Below are positions 1-9,100 of a DNA stretch of 64,000 bases, one piece after another; the stretch's first letter is position 1; each line of letters starts with the position of its first letter. The stretch is from Cytophaga hutchinsonii ATCC 33406 (GTDB lineage: Bacteria; Bacteroidota; Bacteroidia; Cytophagales; Cytophagaceae), in contig NC_008255.1 of the NCBI RefSeq assembly GCF_000014145.1, positions 1,737,501-1,801,500 on the forward strand, written 5' to 3'. A program made the translations under genes and the position numbers. Under the pieces are notes generated by a model that worked only from the letters and a program-made list of their open reading frames with translations, was not told where the DNA came from and did not search any database.

Positions 1-143
1 ATAACTTCAGGATGCATTGGGCATGTATACTGCTGAGTGGTAGTATGCGTGTCTTCAGGAAGATTATTATTTTTGTTTTCACATGATATGGCAACTAGTG
101 CTACTATAGCAATAGCCATGATTGGCAAGATTATTTTTTTCAT
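1..143 (-). CDS. Heavy-metal-binding lipoprotein, N-terminal fragment
   Basis: The gene runs off the left edge; 47 N-terminal codons are visible from the ATG at 143. The product starts with a short basic region and a hydrophobic stretch ending in VAISC, a plausible lipobox, so it should be a lipoprotein. It then reads QQYTCPMHPEV, the hallmark of the short heavy-metal-binding domain found beside Cus/Czc efflux systems and in some adaptor subunits. The rest is outside the window, so I cannot tell whether it is a small binding protein or a longer adaptor. It lies 22 bases downstream of the HMA-protein gene on the same strand and is probably co-transcribed with it. Confidence 0.7.
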   Translation of the reverse strand, partial: MKKIILPIMAIAIVALVAISCENKNNNLPEDTHTTTQQYTCPMHPEV

Positions 144-165
144 TGTATAGGTTGTTTAAATATTG

Positions 166-528
166 TTACATTTTTTTAGCTCTATCGTATTTGCAGCAAC
201 CCGGAAGTTTATTATACGCTGCATCAGTAGCTTTTACTTTATCTGTATCATAACCTGCATCCGCTACTATTTTATGAATTGCATCCAGGTTTATCATATG
301 TGGATCATATACTACAGTAAGCATTTTTGTTTTAACATCCCAGGTTGCTTTTTTGATGTTTTGGTTTTTTATCAATGCTGTTTCAATACGGTTTTTGCAC
401 ATTTCACAGTTGCCATATACCTTAAATGTTGATGTCTCATCATGTAACACCTTTGCAGTTGCATTAAATGCAAATACTGATACAATCAGAGCGAAGAGGA
501 TGGAATAAATTCTTTTTTTAGTTTTCAT
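166..528 (-). CDS. Exported HMA-domain metal-binding protein
   Basis: This 120-residue protein has a signal peptide (residues 1-25, ending NATA) followed by one heavy-metal-associated ferredoxin-like domain. The metal site is GNCEMC with cysteines 41 and 44; a second cysteine pair near residues 111-112 (LPGCC) lies at the C-terminus. By family it should bind Cu(I) or another soft metal in the periplasm and pass it on to an efflux partner. It sits upstream of the metal-binding lipoprotein on the same strand. A paralogue with the same GNCEMCK core and the same LPxCC tail is encoded at 49778-50116. The start is the ATG at 528, which gives a normal signal peptide. Confidence 0.8.
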   Translation of the reverse strand: MKTKKRIYSILFALIVSVFAFNATAKVLHDETSTFKVYGNCEMCKNRIETALIKNQNIKKATWDVKTKMLTVVYDPHMINLDAIHKIVADAGYDTDKVKATDAAYNKLPGCCKYDRAKKM

Positions 529-830
529 GGTTTTAATATTTAGAGTTAGAATAAAACTATTGTAAATAAGCTACGAAAAGGAAGACGCATCCTATGATTA
601 CTAACAAAATCATATTTATAACCCTTTTACCTTTATTGGAAGGCTATCTTCCATTTTCGCAGCAAGATTTCATAAACGAACATGAAATTCATTGATTTAA
701 ATGGACAGTATAAATAAAGTCAAGCAAAAGCTTCCTTTAATTTGATACACTAATAAGAGATAGGAGAATAGGATGTTTATAAGCGATAACTATAGAATAG
801 TATCTCTCGCTTTATAGAAAAAAGTAAAAA
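529..830. other. Intergenic region without a supported gene
   Basis: About 300 AT-rich bases lie between two minus-strand genes. I see no ORF of useful length, no RNA gene and no strong hairpin, only a short GGAAG/CTTCC inverted repeat near 640. It presumably carries the promoter of the HMA gene. Confidence 0.5.
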
Positions 831-1226
831 TTAAATAATAAGCGTATGTAACCTAAGGTAGATGGGTATTTTAGGAGGTCCTGTTTCAAATGCATAAAAT
901 TGACCTGTGTGTTCTATACTATTAGAATAAGCAGGCACTTCAATTAGGTAAGATAAGAACGGTACTATTGCATTAGTATATACACCAATAAAATTAAAAT
1001 TTGTATGCGAGCTTATTTGATTATCGTCAATTGAAAGGTTTGTTTGAGTATCCTTGCAACAATTTTTGTTCATTTTTTTTGTGCCACAAATACCGCACAT
1101 CCCTTTTTTAGCATCCGAGAACGAAACTGAAATAACTTTACCACTACAATAATGCTTATTTATTACTAAGCCTATATTGAAGGCAAAGTAAATAACAAGG
1201 AGCAATATGCTGGTAAGTCTTTTCAT
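831..1226 (-). CDS. HYC_CC_PP family small exported protein
   Basis: The 131-residue product matches the Bacteroidota family named after its three motifs: HYC right after the signal-peptide region (NKHYCSGK), a cysteine pair in the middle (KNCCKD, after a CGICG) and a PP pair near the C-terminus (GPPKIP). An N-terminal hydrophobic segment (about residues 4-22) indicates export or membrane anchoring. No biochemical function is established that I know of. Such genes often lie beside metal-efflux genes, as here, so a role in metal binding or sensing is inference from cysteine content and context. It is divergent from the copper storage gene at 1366 and shares a 139-base regulatory gap with it. 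Confidence 0.75.
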   Translation of the reverse strand: MKRLTSILLLVIYFAFNIGLVINKHYCSGKVISVSFSDAKKGMCGICGTKKMNKNCCKDTQTNLSIDDNQISSHTNFNFIGVYTNAIVPFLSYLIEVPAYSNSIEHTGQFYAFETGPPKIPIYLRLHTLII

Positions 1227-1301
1227 CTATGTAAAGTAAAGAAATTAAACAGTATGGGTTGTTATGTTTTAACTGTAAATAGTTACAAAATTTTTGGATG
1301 T

Positions 1302-1315
1302 TGTGATAAATCACA
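1302..1315. promoter_or_regulatory. CRP/FNR-like palindrome
   Basis: TGTGATAAATCACA has perfect six-base arms around a two-base centre, the half-site spacing (TGTGA-N4-TCACA) typical of CRP/FNR-family boxes. It lies 50 bases upstream of the copper storage gene and about 75 upstream of the divergent HYC_CC_PP gene, so it could control either. The binding protein is not in the window. Confidence 0.45.
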
Positions 1316-1365
1316 TAAATGTTTTTTAACTTCAGTAACTATCAATCAATTTAAACCCAAAAGCT

Positions 1366-1713
1366 ATGAGTTACGAAAAATTTCTATCATGTATCAATGC
1401 CTGCGTCAAATGTGCCGCTGAATGCGAACATTGCACCACAGAATGTTTAAACGAATCAGACATGAAAATGTTACAAAAATGCATTCAGTTGAATAGGGAG
1501 TGTGCTGAAATATGTTTTTCAGCCGCCCGAATAATGGCTTTAGGCGGAATGTATAGCTCACAATTATGTCAGCTATGCGCAGATATTTGTAATAAATGTG
1601 CTGAAGAATGTGAAAAACACGGCAGTCACATGGATCATTGCAAAAAGTGCGCAGAATCTTGTAGAGCCTGTGCAGAAGAGTGTAATCATATGATAACACT
1701 TATCTCGGCATAG
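1366..1713 (+). CDS. csp: Four-helix-bundle copper storage protein (Csp family)
   Basis: The 115-residue protein contains 19 cysteines, mostly in CxxxC and CxxC spacings along amphipathic helices (for example C9, C13, C16, C20, C23, C27 and C68 to C82). This is the signature of the Csp/DUF326 family, whose four-helix bundle is lined with thiols that bind many Cu(I) ions. There is no signal peptide, so it should act in the cytosol, like Csp3. It starts a short plus-strand unit with the DUF305 lipoprotein gene 54 bases downstream. The ATG at 1366 is the first good start; a CRP/FNR-like palindrome lies 50 bases upstream. The family assignment is firm; the metal is inferred from family knowledge. 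Confidence 0.88.
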   Translation: MSYEKFLSCINACVKCAAECEHCTTECLNESDMKMLQKCIQLNRECAEICFSAARIMALGGMYSSQLCQLCADICNKCAEECEKHGSHMDHCKKCAESCRACAEECNHMITLISA

Positions 1714-1767
1714 ATTAAAAATTTGATTCAAATCTAAACTATTATTAACTCAAAATTAAAAAAACGT

Positions 1768-2421
1768 ATGAAATCAAAGAACACACTTGTCAAAACTATC
1801 TTGGCATCCGTAATCGTTACCGCAATTATATCTCTATCTTCTTGTAAAAAGGATGATCCAGCCGAGCCGAGTGGATTAAAGGTTCAAGCCCATAATGATA
1901 ATGAGATGATGAAAATAATGCACAAAATGTCTCATAGCATGGATACGATGACCAAAATGAATAATGTAGATCATGATTTTGCAATGATGATGAAAATGCA
2001 TCACCAAGGTGCATTGGATATGGCAAATTACGAATTGGTACATGGTGATAATCCTGCAATGAAAACAAAAGCAAATCAGATAATATCTGCACAAACGGCT
2101 GAAATTGCAGAGTTGAATGCATTTCTGAACAATCACATGGATATGGATAATACAAACTCAACTGAATATAATATGGTTGTTATGGCCTCCATGGAAAAAA
2201 TGGCAAAAGGGGCTGATCTTGAAGTTATCACTGGCGACTCGGACAATGATTTTGCTGCACTTATGATTACACATCATCAAAGTGCTACTGAAATGGCTCA
2301 GGCACAAATAGACTACGGTAAGGACGCAGATTTAAAGGAAATGGCAAAAAAAATGATTAAAGATCAAGAAATGGAAATTTCTGAGTTTCAGGATTGGTTA
2401 TTAAATAATAAGCCTTATTAA
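1768..2421 (+). CDS. DUF305 lipoprotein with two half-repeats
   Basis: The 217-residue product has a signal sequence ending in a lipobox at Cys26 (LSSC) and two copies of the DUF305 helical unit. Each copy carries a His-His motif (MKMHHQGA in the first, ITHHQSA in the second) in a Met-rich context, and each continues into a helix of the type KxxANQIIxAQxAEI. DUF305 is a ferritin-like helical domain common next to copper and other metal resistance genes; the His/Met residues suggest metal binding in the periplasm. It follows the copper storage gene on the same strand and ends at a strong terminator hairpin. Confidence 0.85.
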   Translation: MKSKNTLVKTILASVIVTAIISLSSCKKDDPAEPSGLKVQAHNDNEMMKIMHKMSHSMDTMTKMNNVDHDFAMMMKMHHQGALDMANYELVHGDNPAMKTKANQIISAQTAEIAELNAFLNNHMDMDNTNSTEYNMVVMASMEKMAKGADLEVITGDSDNDFAALMITHHQSATEMAQAQIDYGKDADLKEMAKKMIKDQEMEISEFQDWLLNNKPY

Positions 2422-2422
2422 T

Positions 2423-2466
2423 TTAAAATATAAATCCTGATGATGCCATCAGGATTTATATTTTAA
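2423..2466. terminator. Bidirectional terminator hairpin
   Basis: Uninterrupted arms of about 17-19 bases (core ATAAATCCTGAT / ATCAGGATTTAT) surround the six-base loop GATGCC, with A-runs before and T-runs after. It lies between two convergent genes, the DUF305 gene (plus) and the hypothetical gene at 2485 (minus), and can serve both. Confidence 0.85.
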
Positions 2467-2484
2467 TTACAGTTCTAATTGTTT

Positions 2485-2790
2485 TTATTGTGTGGTTTCA
2501 AAATATAATGTAATGGTAAATTTTTGATTCATTTCAGTTTTATAAATGCTTACAATTATAAATTTGAATACTTTTATTTCTTCGTTTATCAGAATTTCCT
2601 TTTTGATAGGGTCTATATTAAAAGATCCCAACTCTCGATTTATTAGAGTAGAACCATTTTCATCTTTTATTATTAGCATCAAATTTGAATATTGATTCAA
2701 TGAAGTTAACTTTATAAGTTTGATTGAACTAGCGTCTTTTTCATCAATAATAAATTCTGTATTGTAATTTGTAAGCGTAACACTATTCAT
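2485..2790 (-). CDS. Hypothetical protein, 101 residues
   Basis: I do not recognise this family. The product has no signal peptide or membrane segment and no cysteines; it is rich in Ile, Asn, Lys and beta-branched residues and looks like a small all-beta domain. It lies 21 bases downstream of the P-type ATPase gene on the same strand and ends just before a bidirectional terminator, so it is probably the last gene of the efflux transcript. The ATG at 2790 is the only good start. A role in metal handling can be guessed only from position. Confidence 0.55.
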   Translation of the reverse strand: MNSVTLTNYNTEFIIDEKDASSIKLIKLTSLNQYSNLMLIIKDENGSTLINRELGSFNIDPIKKEILINEEIKVFKFIIVSIYKTEMNQKFTITLYFETTQ

Positions 2791-2811
2791 AATAATTCGT
2801 GTTTGAGATAA

Positions 2812-4806
2812 CTATAATTTTATCTTTTGAATACGTACAGCATTCAATATTGCCAACAGAGCAACACCAACATCGGCAAATACAGCTTCCCATAAGGTTG
2901 CCAAACCTCCAGCACCTAAAATCAATACAATAACTTTTACAGCAAATGCTAGCGATATGTTTTGCCATACAATTCTTTTAGTAAGCTTGCCGATTTTAAT
3001 AGCAGAGAAGATTTTGTATGGCTGATCATTTTGAATAACAATGTCAGCAGTTTCAATCGTAGCATCCGAACCCAAACCACCCATTGCAATTCCAGCATCT
3101 GCTAAAGCTACAACTGGTGCATCGTTAACACCATCTCCTACAAATGCTATCTTCTTCCCCTCATTTTTAAGGGCCTGTACTTTTTCTACTTTACCTTCAG
3201 GAAGCAAATCGCCATAAGCAGCGTCAATACCTAATGTCTTTGCGACAGCATCTACTACAGCCTGCTTATCGCCCGAAAGCATAACAGTCTTAATACCTAG
3301 TCCATGCAATGCCTTTATGGCTTCTAAGGCATCTTCCTTGATTTCATCTGCAATGGTTAAATAGCCTGCATACTTCCCGTCTATGGCTGTTACAACTATG
3401 GTGTCAGTGATGTTCTTAATTTGTTCATCAAAGGCAATATTGAATTTGCTCAATAATTTTAGATTCCCTACTAATATCTGTTTCCCTTCTACAGTACCTT
3501 TTAATCCATACCCTGCAATTTCCTCAACATTTTCAGCATTCGGTAAATCTTTAAGAGCTACATATGCAACAACTGCTTTTGCAATAGGATGTGTTGAATG
3601 TGTCTCTAATGCAGCTGTATATTTTAAAAGAGAATCTTTTTCAATATTGCTGGGTTCTACTTGCTGAACTTTAAAAACACCTTTTGTTAGCGTTCCTGTT
3701 TTGTCCATTACTACAGTATCAATACCGGTCATGACATCTAAATAGTTAGAGCCTTTAAACAGGATACCATTGCGTGAGGCTAATCCAATACCCCCGAAAT
3801 ATCCTAAAGGAATAGATACAACTAATGCACAAGGGCAGGAAATAACAAGAAATACCAATGCTCTATACAGCCAATCATTGAAAACATAATTGTCTACAAA
3901 GAAAGAAGGTACAACAGTAATCGCAATAGCAAGGAACACCATTACAGGTGTATACCTGCGTGCAAATCGTGAAATAAAGAGCTGTGTCTTTGCTTTTTTT
4001 GCTGTTGCATCCTGTACGAGTTCCAGTATCTTGGACAATTTACTGTCTTTGAATAGAGCAGTTACTTTTACCTCAGATACAGTGTCAAGATTAATCATGC
4101 CTGCCAATACAGGCTCACCTTTATACTTATTATCCGGCTTGCTTTCACCAGTTAGCGCAGCAGTATTGAAGGATGCTTTTTCAGAAAGGAGCTCCCCATC
4201 TAATGCAATTTTTTCACCGGACTTGATTTGAATGGTTTCACCTATAGCTACTTTAGTAGGATGTACTTTTTCCGCTTTGCCATTCCTAAGTACATTTACC
4301 TCATCCGGACGAATATCCAGCAGCGCTTTTATGGATCTTTTAGCCCGTTGCACCGCAGCATCCTGGAATAATTCTCCAATCTGATAAAATAGCATTACGG
4401 CAACTCCTTCCGGATATTCCTTGATATAGAATGCTCCAAGAGTAGCTATGCTCATTAACATGAACTCATTAAAGAAGTCACGACGCAAGATAGATCGGTA
4501 TGCTTTTTTCAGCACAGGCCAGCCAATGAGCAAATAGGGTATAAGATAATAGGCTAACCTGACATATCCTTGGAAGAATTCCAGCCTTTGAAATTTAGTT
4601 ACCTGGTTATCGGCAATAATTCCTCCGATTAGTAGTACGAAGGAAATTATAGCGGGAAGATATTTTTTAAATCCGTCAGCTTTTTCTTCCTCTGTATCTA
4701 CTGCATCGTGATCATGGTCACTCTCACTGCCAGAACCGTGATCGTGTTTTTGATCGACTGCTTTTTGGTTTTGGTCCTCAGCATCGTTTTTAATAGTTTC
4801 TTGCAT
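2812..4806 (-). CDS. Zn/Cd/Pb-type P1B ATPase
   Basis: The 664-residue protein is a heavy-metal-exporting P-type ATPase of the inner membrane. It shows the CPC transport motif (C324-P325-C326, followed by ALVVSIPLGYFGG as in CadA/ZntA), the phosphorylation motif DKTGT with Asp368, the THPIAKA HP motif, and GDGVNDAP in the hinge. The IPLGYFGG context argues for divalent Zn, Cd or Pb rather than Cu(I). There is no N-terminal HMA domain; instead residues 20-35 are a His/Asp-rich stretch (KHDHGSG...DHDHD) that could bind metal. It follows the RND adaptor gene by 62 bases on the same strand, so cytosolic export to the periplasm and RND export outward are likely co-expressed. Confidence 0.93.
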   Translation of the reverse strand: MQETIKNDAEDQNQKAVDQKHDHGSGSESDHDHDAVDTEEEKADGFKKYLPAIISFVLLIGGIIADNQVTKFQRLEFFQGYVRLAYYLIPYLLIGWPVLKKAYRSILRRDFFNEFMLMSIATLGAFYIKEYPEGVAVMLFYQIGELFQDAAVQRAKRSIKALLDIRPDEVNVLRNGKAEKVHPTKVAIGETIQIKSGEKIALDGELLSEKASFNTAALTGESKPDNKYKGEPVLAGMINLDTVSEVKVTALFKDSKLSKILELVQDATAKKAKTQLFISRFARRYTPVMVFLAIAITVVPSFFVDNYVFNDWLYRALVFLVISCPCALVVSIPLGYFGGIGLASRNGILFKGSNYLDVMTGIDTVVMDKTGTLTKGVFKVQQVEPSNIEKDSLLKYTAALETHSTHPIAKAVVAYVALKDLPNAENVEEIAGYGLKGTVEGKQILVGNLKLLSKFNIAFDEQIKNITDTIVVTAIDGKYAGYLTIADEIKEDALEAIKALHGLGIKTVMLSGDKQAVVDAVAKTLGIDAAYGDLLPEGKVEKVQALKNEGKKIAFVGDGVNDAPVVALADAGIAMGGLGSDATIETADIVIQNDQPYKIFSAIKIGKLTKRIVWQNISLAFAVKVIVLILGAGGLATLWEAVFADVGVALLAILNAVRIQKIKL

Positions 4807-4868
4807 AATTCTAATCTTAATTACTTATGAGTTATTCTAATTTATATTTTTCAGATCTTTTGTCGGAA

Positions 4869-6137
4869 TTAATGAGCGTGACCTTCTTCTTCTGAATTGT
4901 TCATTTTTGAAAGCAGCGCATAAGCACCGTTTATAACTACTTTAGCATGATCTATTTCAAAACCCTCTGGGAGTATTACTTCTGTATAGCCATTCTGAGT
5001 AATACCTTTTTGTATTTCAATGGCTTTAAAAGCTTGCTCTTCTTCATGTTTTACCTCTTCAGTTGCTGAATGTTTTTCTTCGCCTTCTGCATGAGTTTCT
5101 GTACCCTCTTCATGTTTTGTTTCTGTGTGTTCATGGCTATGGCCATCATCTTTTATGAAGATATAGAATTTATCTCCAACATTTACTATAGCTTTCTCAG
5201 GTAGCGCAGTTGTTTTATTACCTTCACCAATCTCTATTAATGCTTTTAGATACATGTTTGGCATTAGGTTCGGATCTTCCGTGTCAATGTGCGCATGCAC
5301 ACGTATGGTTCTTTCAGGAGAAATTTGATGATTGATTAAATATATGGATGCTGTACGTTCTTTGCCACTTTCATTGACAAGAACGAATCTAAGTTTCTGT
5401 CCAATTTTTATTTTTGAAATGTCTTTTTCAAACACAGTTAGCTCAGCATGTAAGTGTTCTGTGTCGACTATCTCACAAATGACGTCTTGTGGATTTACAA
5501 ACCTGCCAATGTTTATATTTACTGTTGTTACGTATCCATTTATTGGAGAATAAATATTTACGATACTTCTGATTGTAGATTTAGTTAAAGTTGTAGGATC
5601 AATATTTAAAATCTTTAATTTTTCTTCCAAACCTCCAATAGTGGCTTGCAAACTGTTATAGTCTGAGCTTGCTTGTTGGAAAATTTTGGCTGAGGCTACA
5701 TTTTCTTTTGAAAGTTCTTCCTGTCTTTTATATTCTAACTCTAAAAATTTCAATTTTTGAATATTCTCTAAATATTCAGTTTGAATTTGTATGAAGTCTG
5801 TATTCTGAATCGTAGCAATTACCTGGCCTTTTTTTACACGCATGCCTTGTAATAGAATGGTAGATTTTATAAATCCTCCCATAAGTGCCGATAAAGATAC
5901 CATGTTTTGAGGAGGGACATCCAATACCCCATTAACAGAAATGGTGGAACTAATATTTTTTAGTTCTACTTTACCAAACTCAATCCCTGCACTTTTAAAT
6001 TGTGCATTGTTTAATTCTACTTTTCCTTCCTCTTCTTCATGATGTTCTTCAACTGCTTTTTCTGACTTGTTTCCGCAGGAATAAAGTATGCAGCTGGCTG
6101 CAATGATAATTACGATTTTATATAGTGTCTTTTTCAT
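4869..6137 (-). CDS. Periplasmic adaptor subunit of heavy-metal RND pump (CzcB/CusB type)
   Basis: The membrane fusion protein links the RND pump to the outer-membrane channel. I place the start at the ATG at 6137 (MKKTLYK..., 422 residues), because it gives a clean lipoprotein signal ending in LYSC; an upstream extension to 6170 would overlap the pump gene. The biotinyl-lipoyl-like half-motifs (MRVKKGQVIATI and later YSPINGYV) flank a helical hairpin of about residues 130-190, as usual for this family. Near the C-terminus is an insert very rich in His and Glu (HSHEHTETKHEEG and continuing), which may bind Zn, Co or Cd ions; the protein also ends in GHAH. It lies seven bases after the pump stop. 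Confidence 0.9.
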   Translation of the reverse strand: MKKTLYKIVIIIAASCILYSCGNKSEKAVEEHHEEEEGKVELNNAQFKSAGIEFGKVELKNISSTISVNGVLDVPPQNMVSLSALMGGFIKSTILLQGMRVKKGQVIATIQNTDFIQIQTEYLENIQKLKFLELEYKRQEELSKENVASAKIFQQASSDYNSLQATIGGLEEKLKILNIDPTTLTKSTIRSIVNIYSPINGYVTTVNINIGRFVNPQDVICEIVDTEHLHAELTVFEKDISKIKIGQKLRFVLVNESGKERTASIYLINHQISPERTIRVHAHIDTEDPNLMPNMYLKALIEIGEGNKTTALPEKAIVNVGDKFYIFIKDDGHSHEHTETKHEEGTETHAEGEEKHSATEEVKHEEEQAFKAIEIQKGITQNGYTEVILPEGFEIDHAKVVINGAYALLSKMNNSEEEGHAH

Positions 6138-6144
6138 ATAATGA

Positions 6145-9100
6145 TTATTTATTTCCGATAAGGAATTCAATGTTAATGATTGATTGATTGTATTGGCTTA
6201 CAATGTCTAAGTAATTTGTCTGAATACTTAAGGCTCTGTTTAAGCCTTGAGAGAATTCAATATAACCGATGTTGCCGCTTTGGTAGTTAGCCAACGCATT
6301 TTTGGTTATAATGTCGGCTGTAGGTAGCGCATTAGTTTCATAATATTCAAGACTGTTTTTGAATTTTAAATATGACTGAAACGCTTGAGCATATTCACCT
6401 TGTAAGTTTTTTTCGTAAAGATCCAAATTGGCTTGTGCTACATTTTTATATGCTTCATTAGCCTTAATTTTAGCTAACTGAGGTTTGGCCCAAATAGGAA
6501 TGGCAACACCTATCGTTACACCCTGAAAACGACTAGTCCCATTCGCAACGACTGTAGGATCTTGATAATTAGGTGTGCCGTATAAGCTTTGATTAAAATA
6601 TCCCAAGGTAATGTCGGGCATCAAACGTGAACGTTCCACATTTTTAGCCGCTTCAGCAACTTGTACCTGTTGAGTAAAATAACGTAATGCCGGATTGCCG
6701 TTTACAGCAGCTGAATCCGCACCAATTAACAGCGTTCTTTTATCAAGAGTAATCCCCTGGGTGGTAATATCATCATTCGTGTTCAGCAGTGTTTTAAGTT
6801 GATTCTGATAAATGATAATATCTGCATCATTCTGTGCAATTAATGTCCGAATTTCATACAGCTGGCTTTCAGCAGTAGCTTTTTCCAACGCATTGCTTTC
6901 TCCTGTTCGTAAGCGAAGATCTGCTGACCTAAGGAAGACAACAAAAATGCTATCCTGCTTTAGTAAAAAAGTTCTGCGTGCTTTTGAAAATTGCAATGCA
7001 TAGTATGCAGTTTTAACATTTCGTATCAATTCATTTTCTGACATGTCCTTATTATATTCTGCACTTTTAAGTGCAGCATTGTAATACTGAGCTTGTCTGT
7101 GCATAGTAGTAGGGAATGGTATTGTTTGTGAAATCGTAAAGTTATTGTCATTGTAATAACTATTATACTGCCCATACATAAGAGTAGCGCTCGTCTTTCC
7201 TATATCCGTTGATGTCCCTTTTAAATTTTTATTATAATCAACGTTATACTGAGCTGCTTTTATACTATAATTATTTTGCACAGCAGTTTGCATTGCCTGT
7301 TCCAAAGAAAGGATTTGAGGAGCCTGCGCTTTTAATAAGCTTGGCATTCCCATCATAAATAGTAGAGGCACTAGTATTACAGCAACTTTAGGAGTCTTAA
7401 ATTTGAATCCATTTTCAGACAGGATATACAACACGGGCAATACTAATAAAGTAAGTAATGTTGCAGACAATAATCCTCCAATTACAACAGTTGCCAAAGG
7501 CTTTTGTACCTCAGCTCCAGACCCATGAGACAATGCCATAGGCAAAAAGCCTAGGGAAGCAACTGTCGCAGTCATAAGAACGGGTCTTAATCTTGTTTGG
7601 GTTCCTTTTAATATAATATCTGTTAGGTTAGTTAAACCCTCTTTCTTAAGACTATTAAATTCACCTAATAAAACGATGCCGTTTAATACTGCTACTCCAA
7701 ACAAGGCAATGAAACCTACACCTGCCGAAATACTGAAAGGCATATCACGCAACCATAAGGCAAACACACCACCAATAGCAGAAAGAGGGATAGCTGTAAA
7801 AATCAGAATGCTTTGCTTAAAGGAATTGAAAGTAAAATACAGCAATATAAATATGAGAGCCATTGCAATAGGTACAGCTACAGATAAGCGAGCTTTAGCT
7901 TCTACTAAGTTTTTAAACTGTCCACCATAGGTTAAATAGTATCCTGAAGGAAGTTTTAATTGCGCTTGTACTTTATCCTGTATCTCTTTAACAATACTTT
8001 CAACATCTCTTCCTCTAACGTTAAATGCGACTGTAATACGTCGTTTTGTATCATCACGCTGTATTTGATTTGGACCTACTTTAAAGCTTATTTCTGCAAT
8101 CTGGCTCAACGGAATTTGATGGCCATCAGCAGTTGTTACAAATAAGTTTTGTACATCTTCAATGCTCTGACGGTTTTCTTTATTCAACCTTAATACCAAA
8201 TCAAAACGTCTTTCACCTTCATATATAACACCTGCTGACTCGCCAGCAAAAGCTGTACTTACAATTCGATTCATCTCCTCAATGTTTAAACCAAATTGTG
8301 CTACCTTATCTCTATCAAATTTTACAAGTATTTGTGGTAATCCTGTTACCTTTTCGACATACAAATCTTTAGCACCATTGATTGTCTGTATGATTTTACC
8401 GAGTTGATTTGCTTGTTGTGTGAGTATATCCAAATCCTCACCATAAATTTTGATAGCTACATCCTGTTTTGCCCCGGTCATGAGTTCATTGAATCGCATC
8501 TGTATAGGCTGCTGAAAACCAAAATTTACCCCAGGAATATCTTCTAACGCTTCCTGCATCTTATTGGCCAGCTCATCGCGTGTGGTTGCACTTGTCCATT
8601 CATCCTTATCTTTTAGTATGACCATCAAATCACATGCTTCAATGGGCATCGGATCAGTGGGGATTTCTCCGGCACCAATTTTTCCGATTACTTCCTTCAC
8701 TTCATTTGGAAATTGTTTTGTTAAAATTTCTCCAGCTTTTAAAGAAGCATCTACTGTTTCCATCATTGAACTTCCAGTTAGTACACGAGTTTCAACGGCA
8801 AAATCACCTTCATCTAATGTTGGTATAAATTCACCACCCATATTCATGAAAATAAATAAGCTCACTGCAAAAAGCAGGAGGGATGTTAATACCACAGCTA
8901 TTTTTCTTTTGATGGCAAAATGAATAGCAGGGGAATAAATTTTGTAGAAAAAATCCATCATCTTATCTGAAATATTTTTCTTATGAGATGGGTTTTTACT
9001 TAAAAGCAATGCTGAAATCATTGGCACATAAGTAAGAGACAATATGAAAGCACCTAATATTGCAAAGGCTACTGTTTGCGCCATCGGTTTAAACATTTTA

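Noticed and set aside
529-830. Riboswitch or leader RNA upstream of the HMA gene
   Set aside because: Only a five-base inverted repeat is visible; no conserved motif supports a structured leader.
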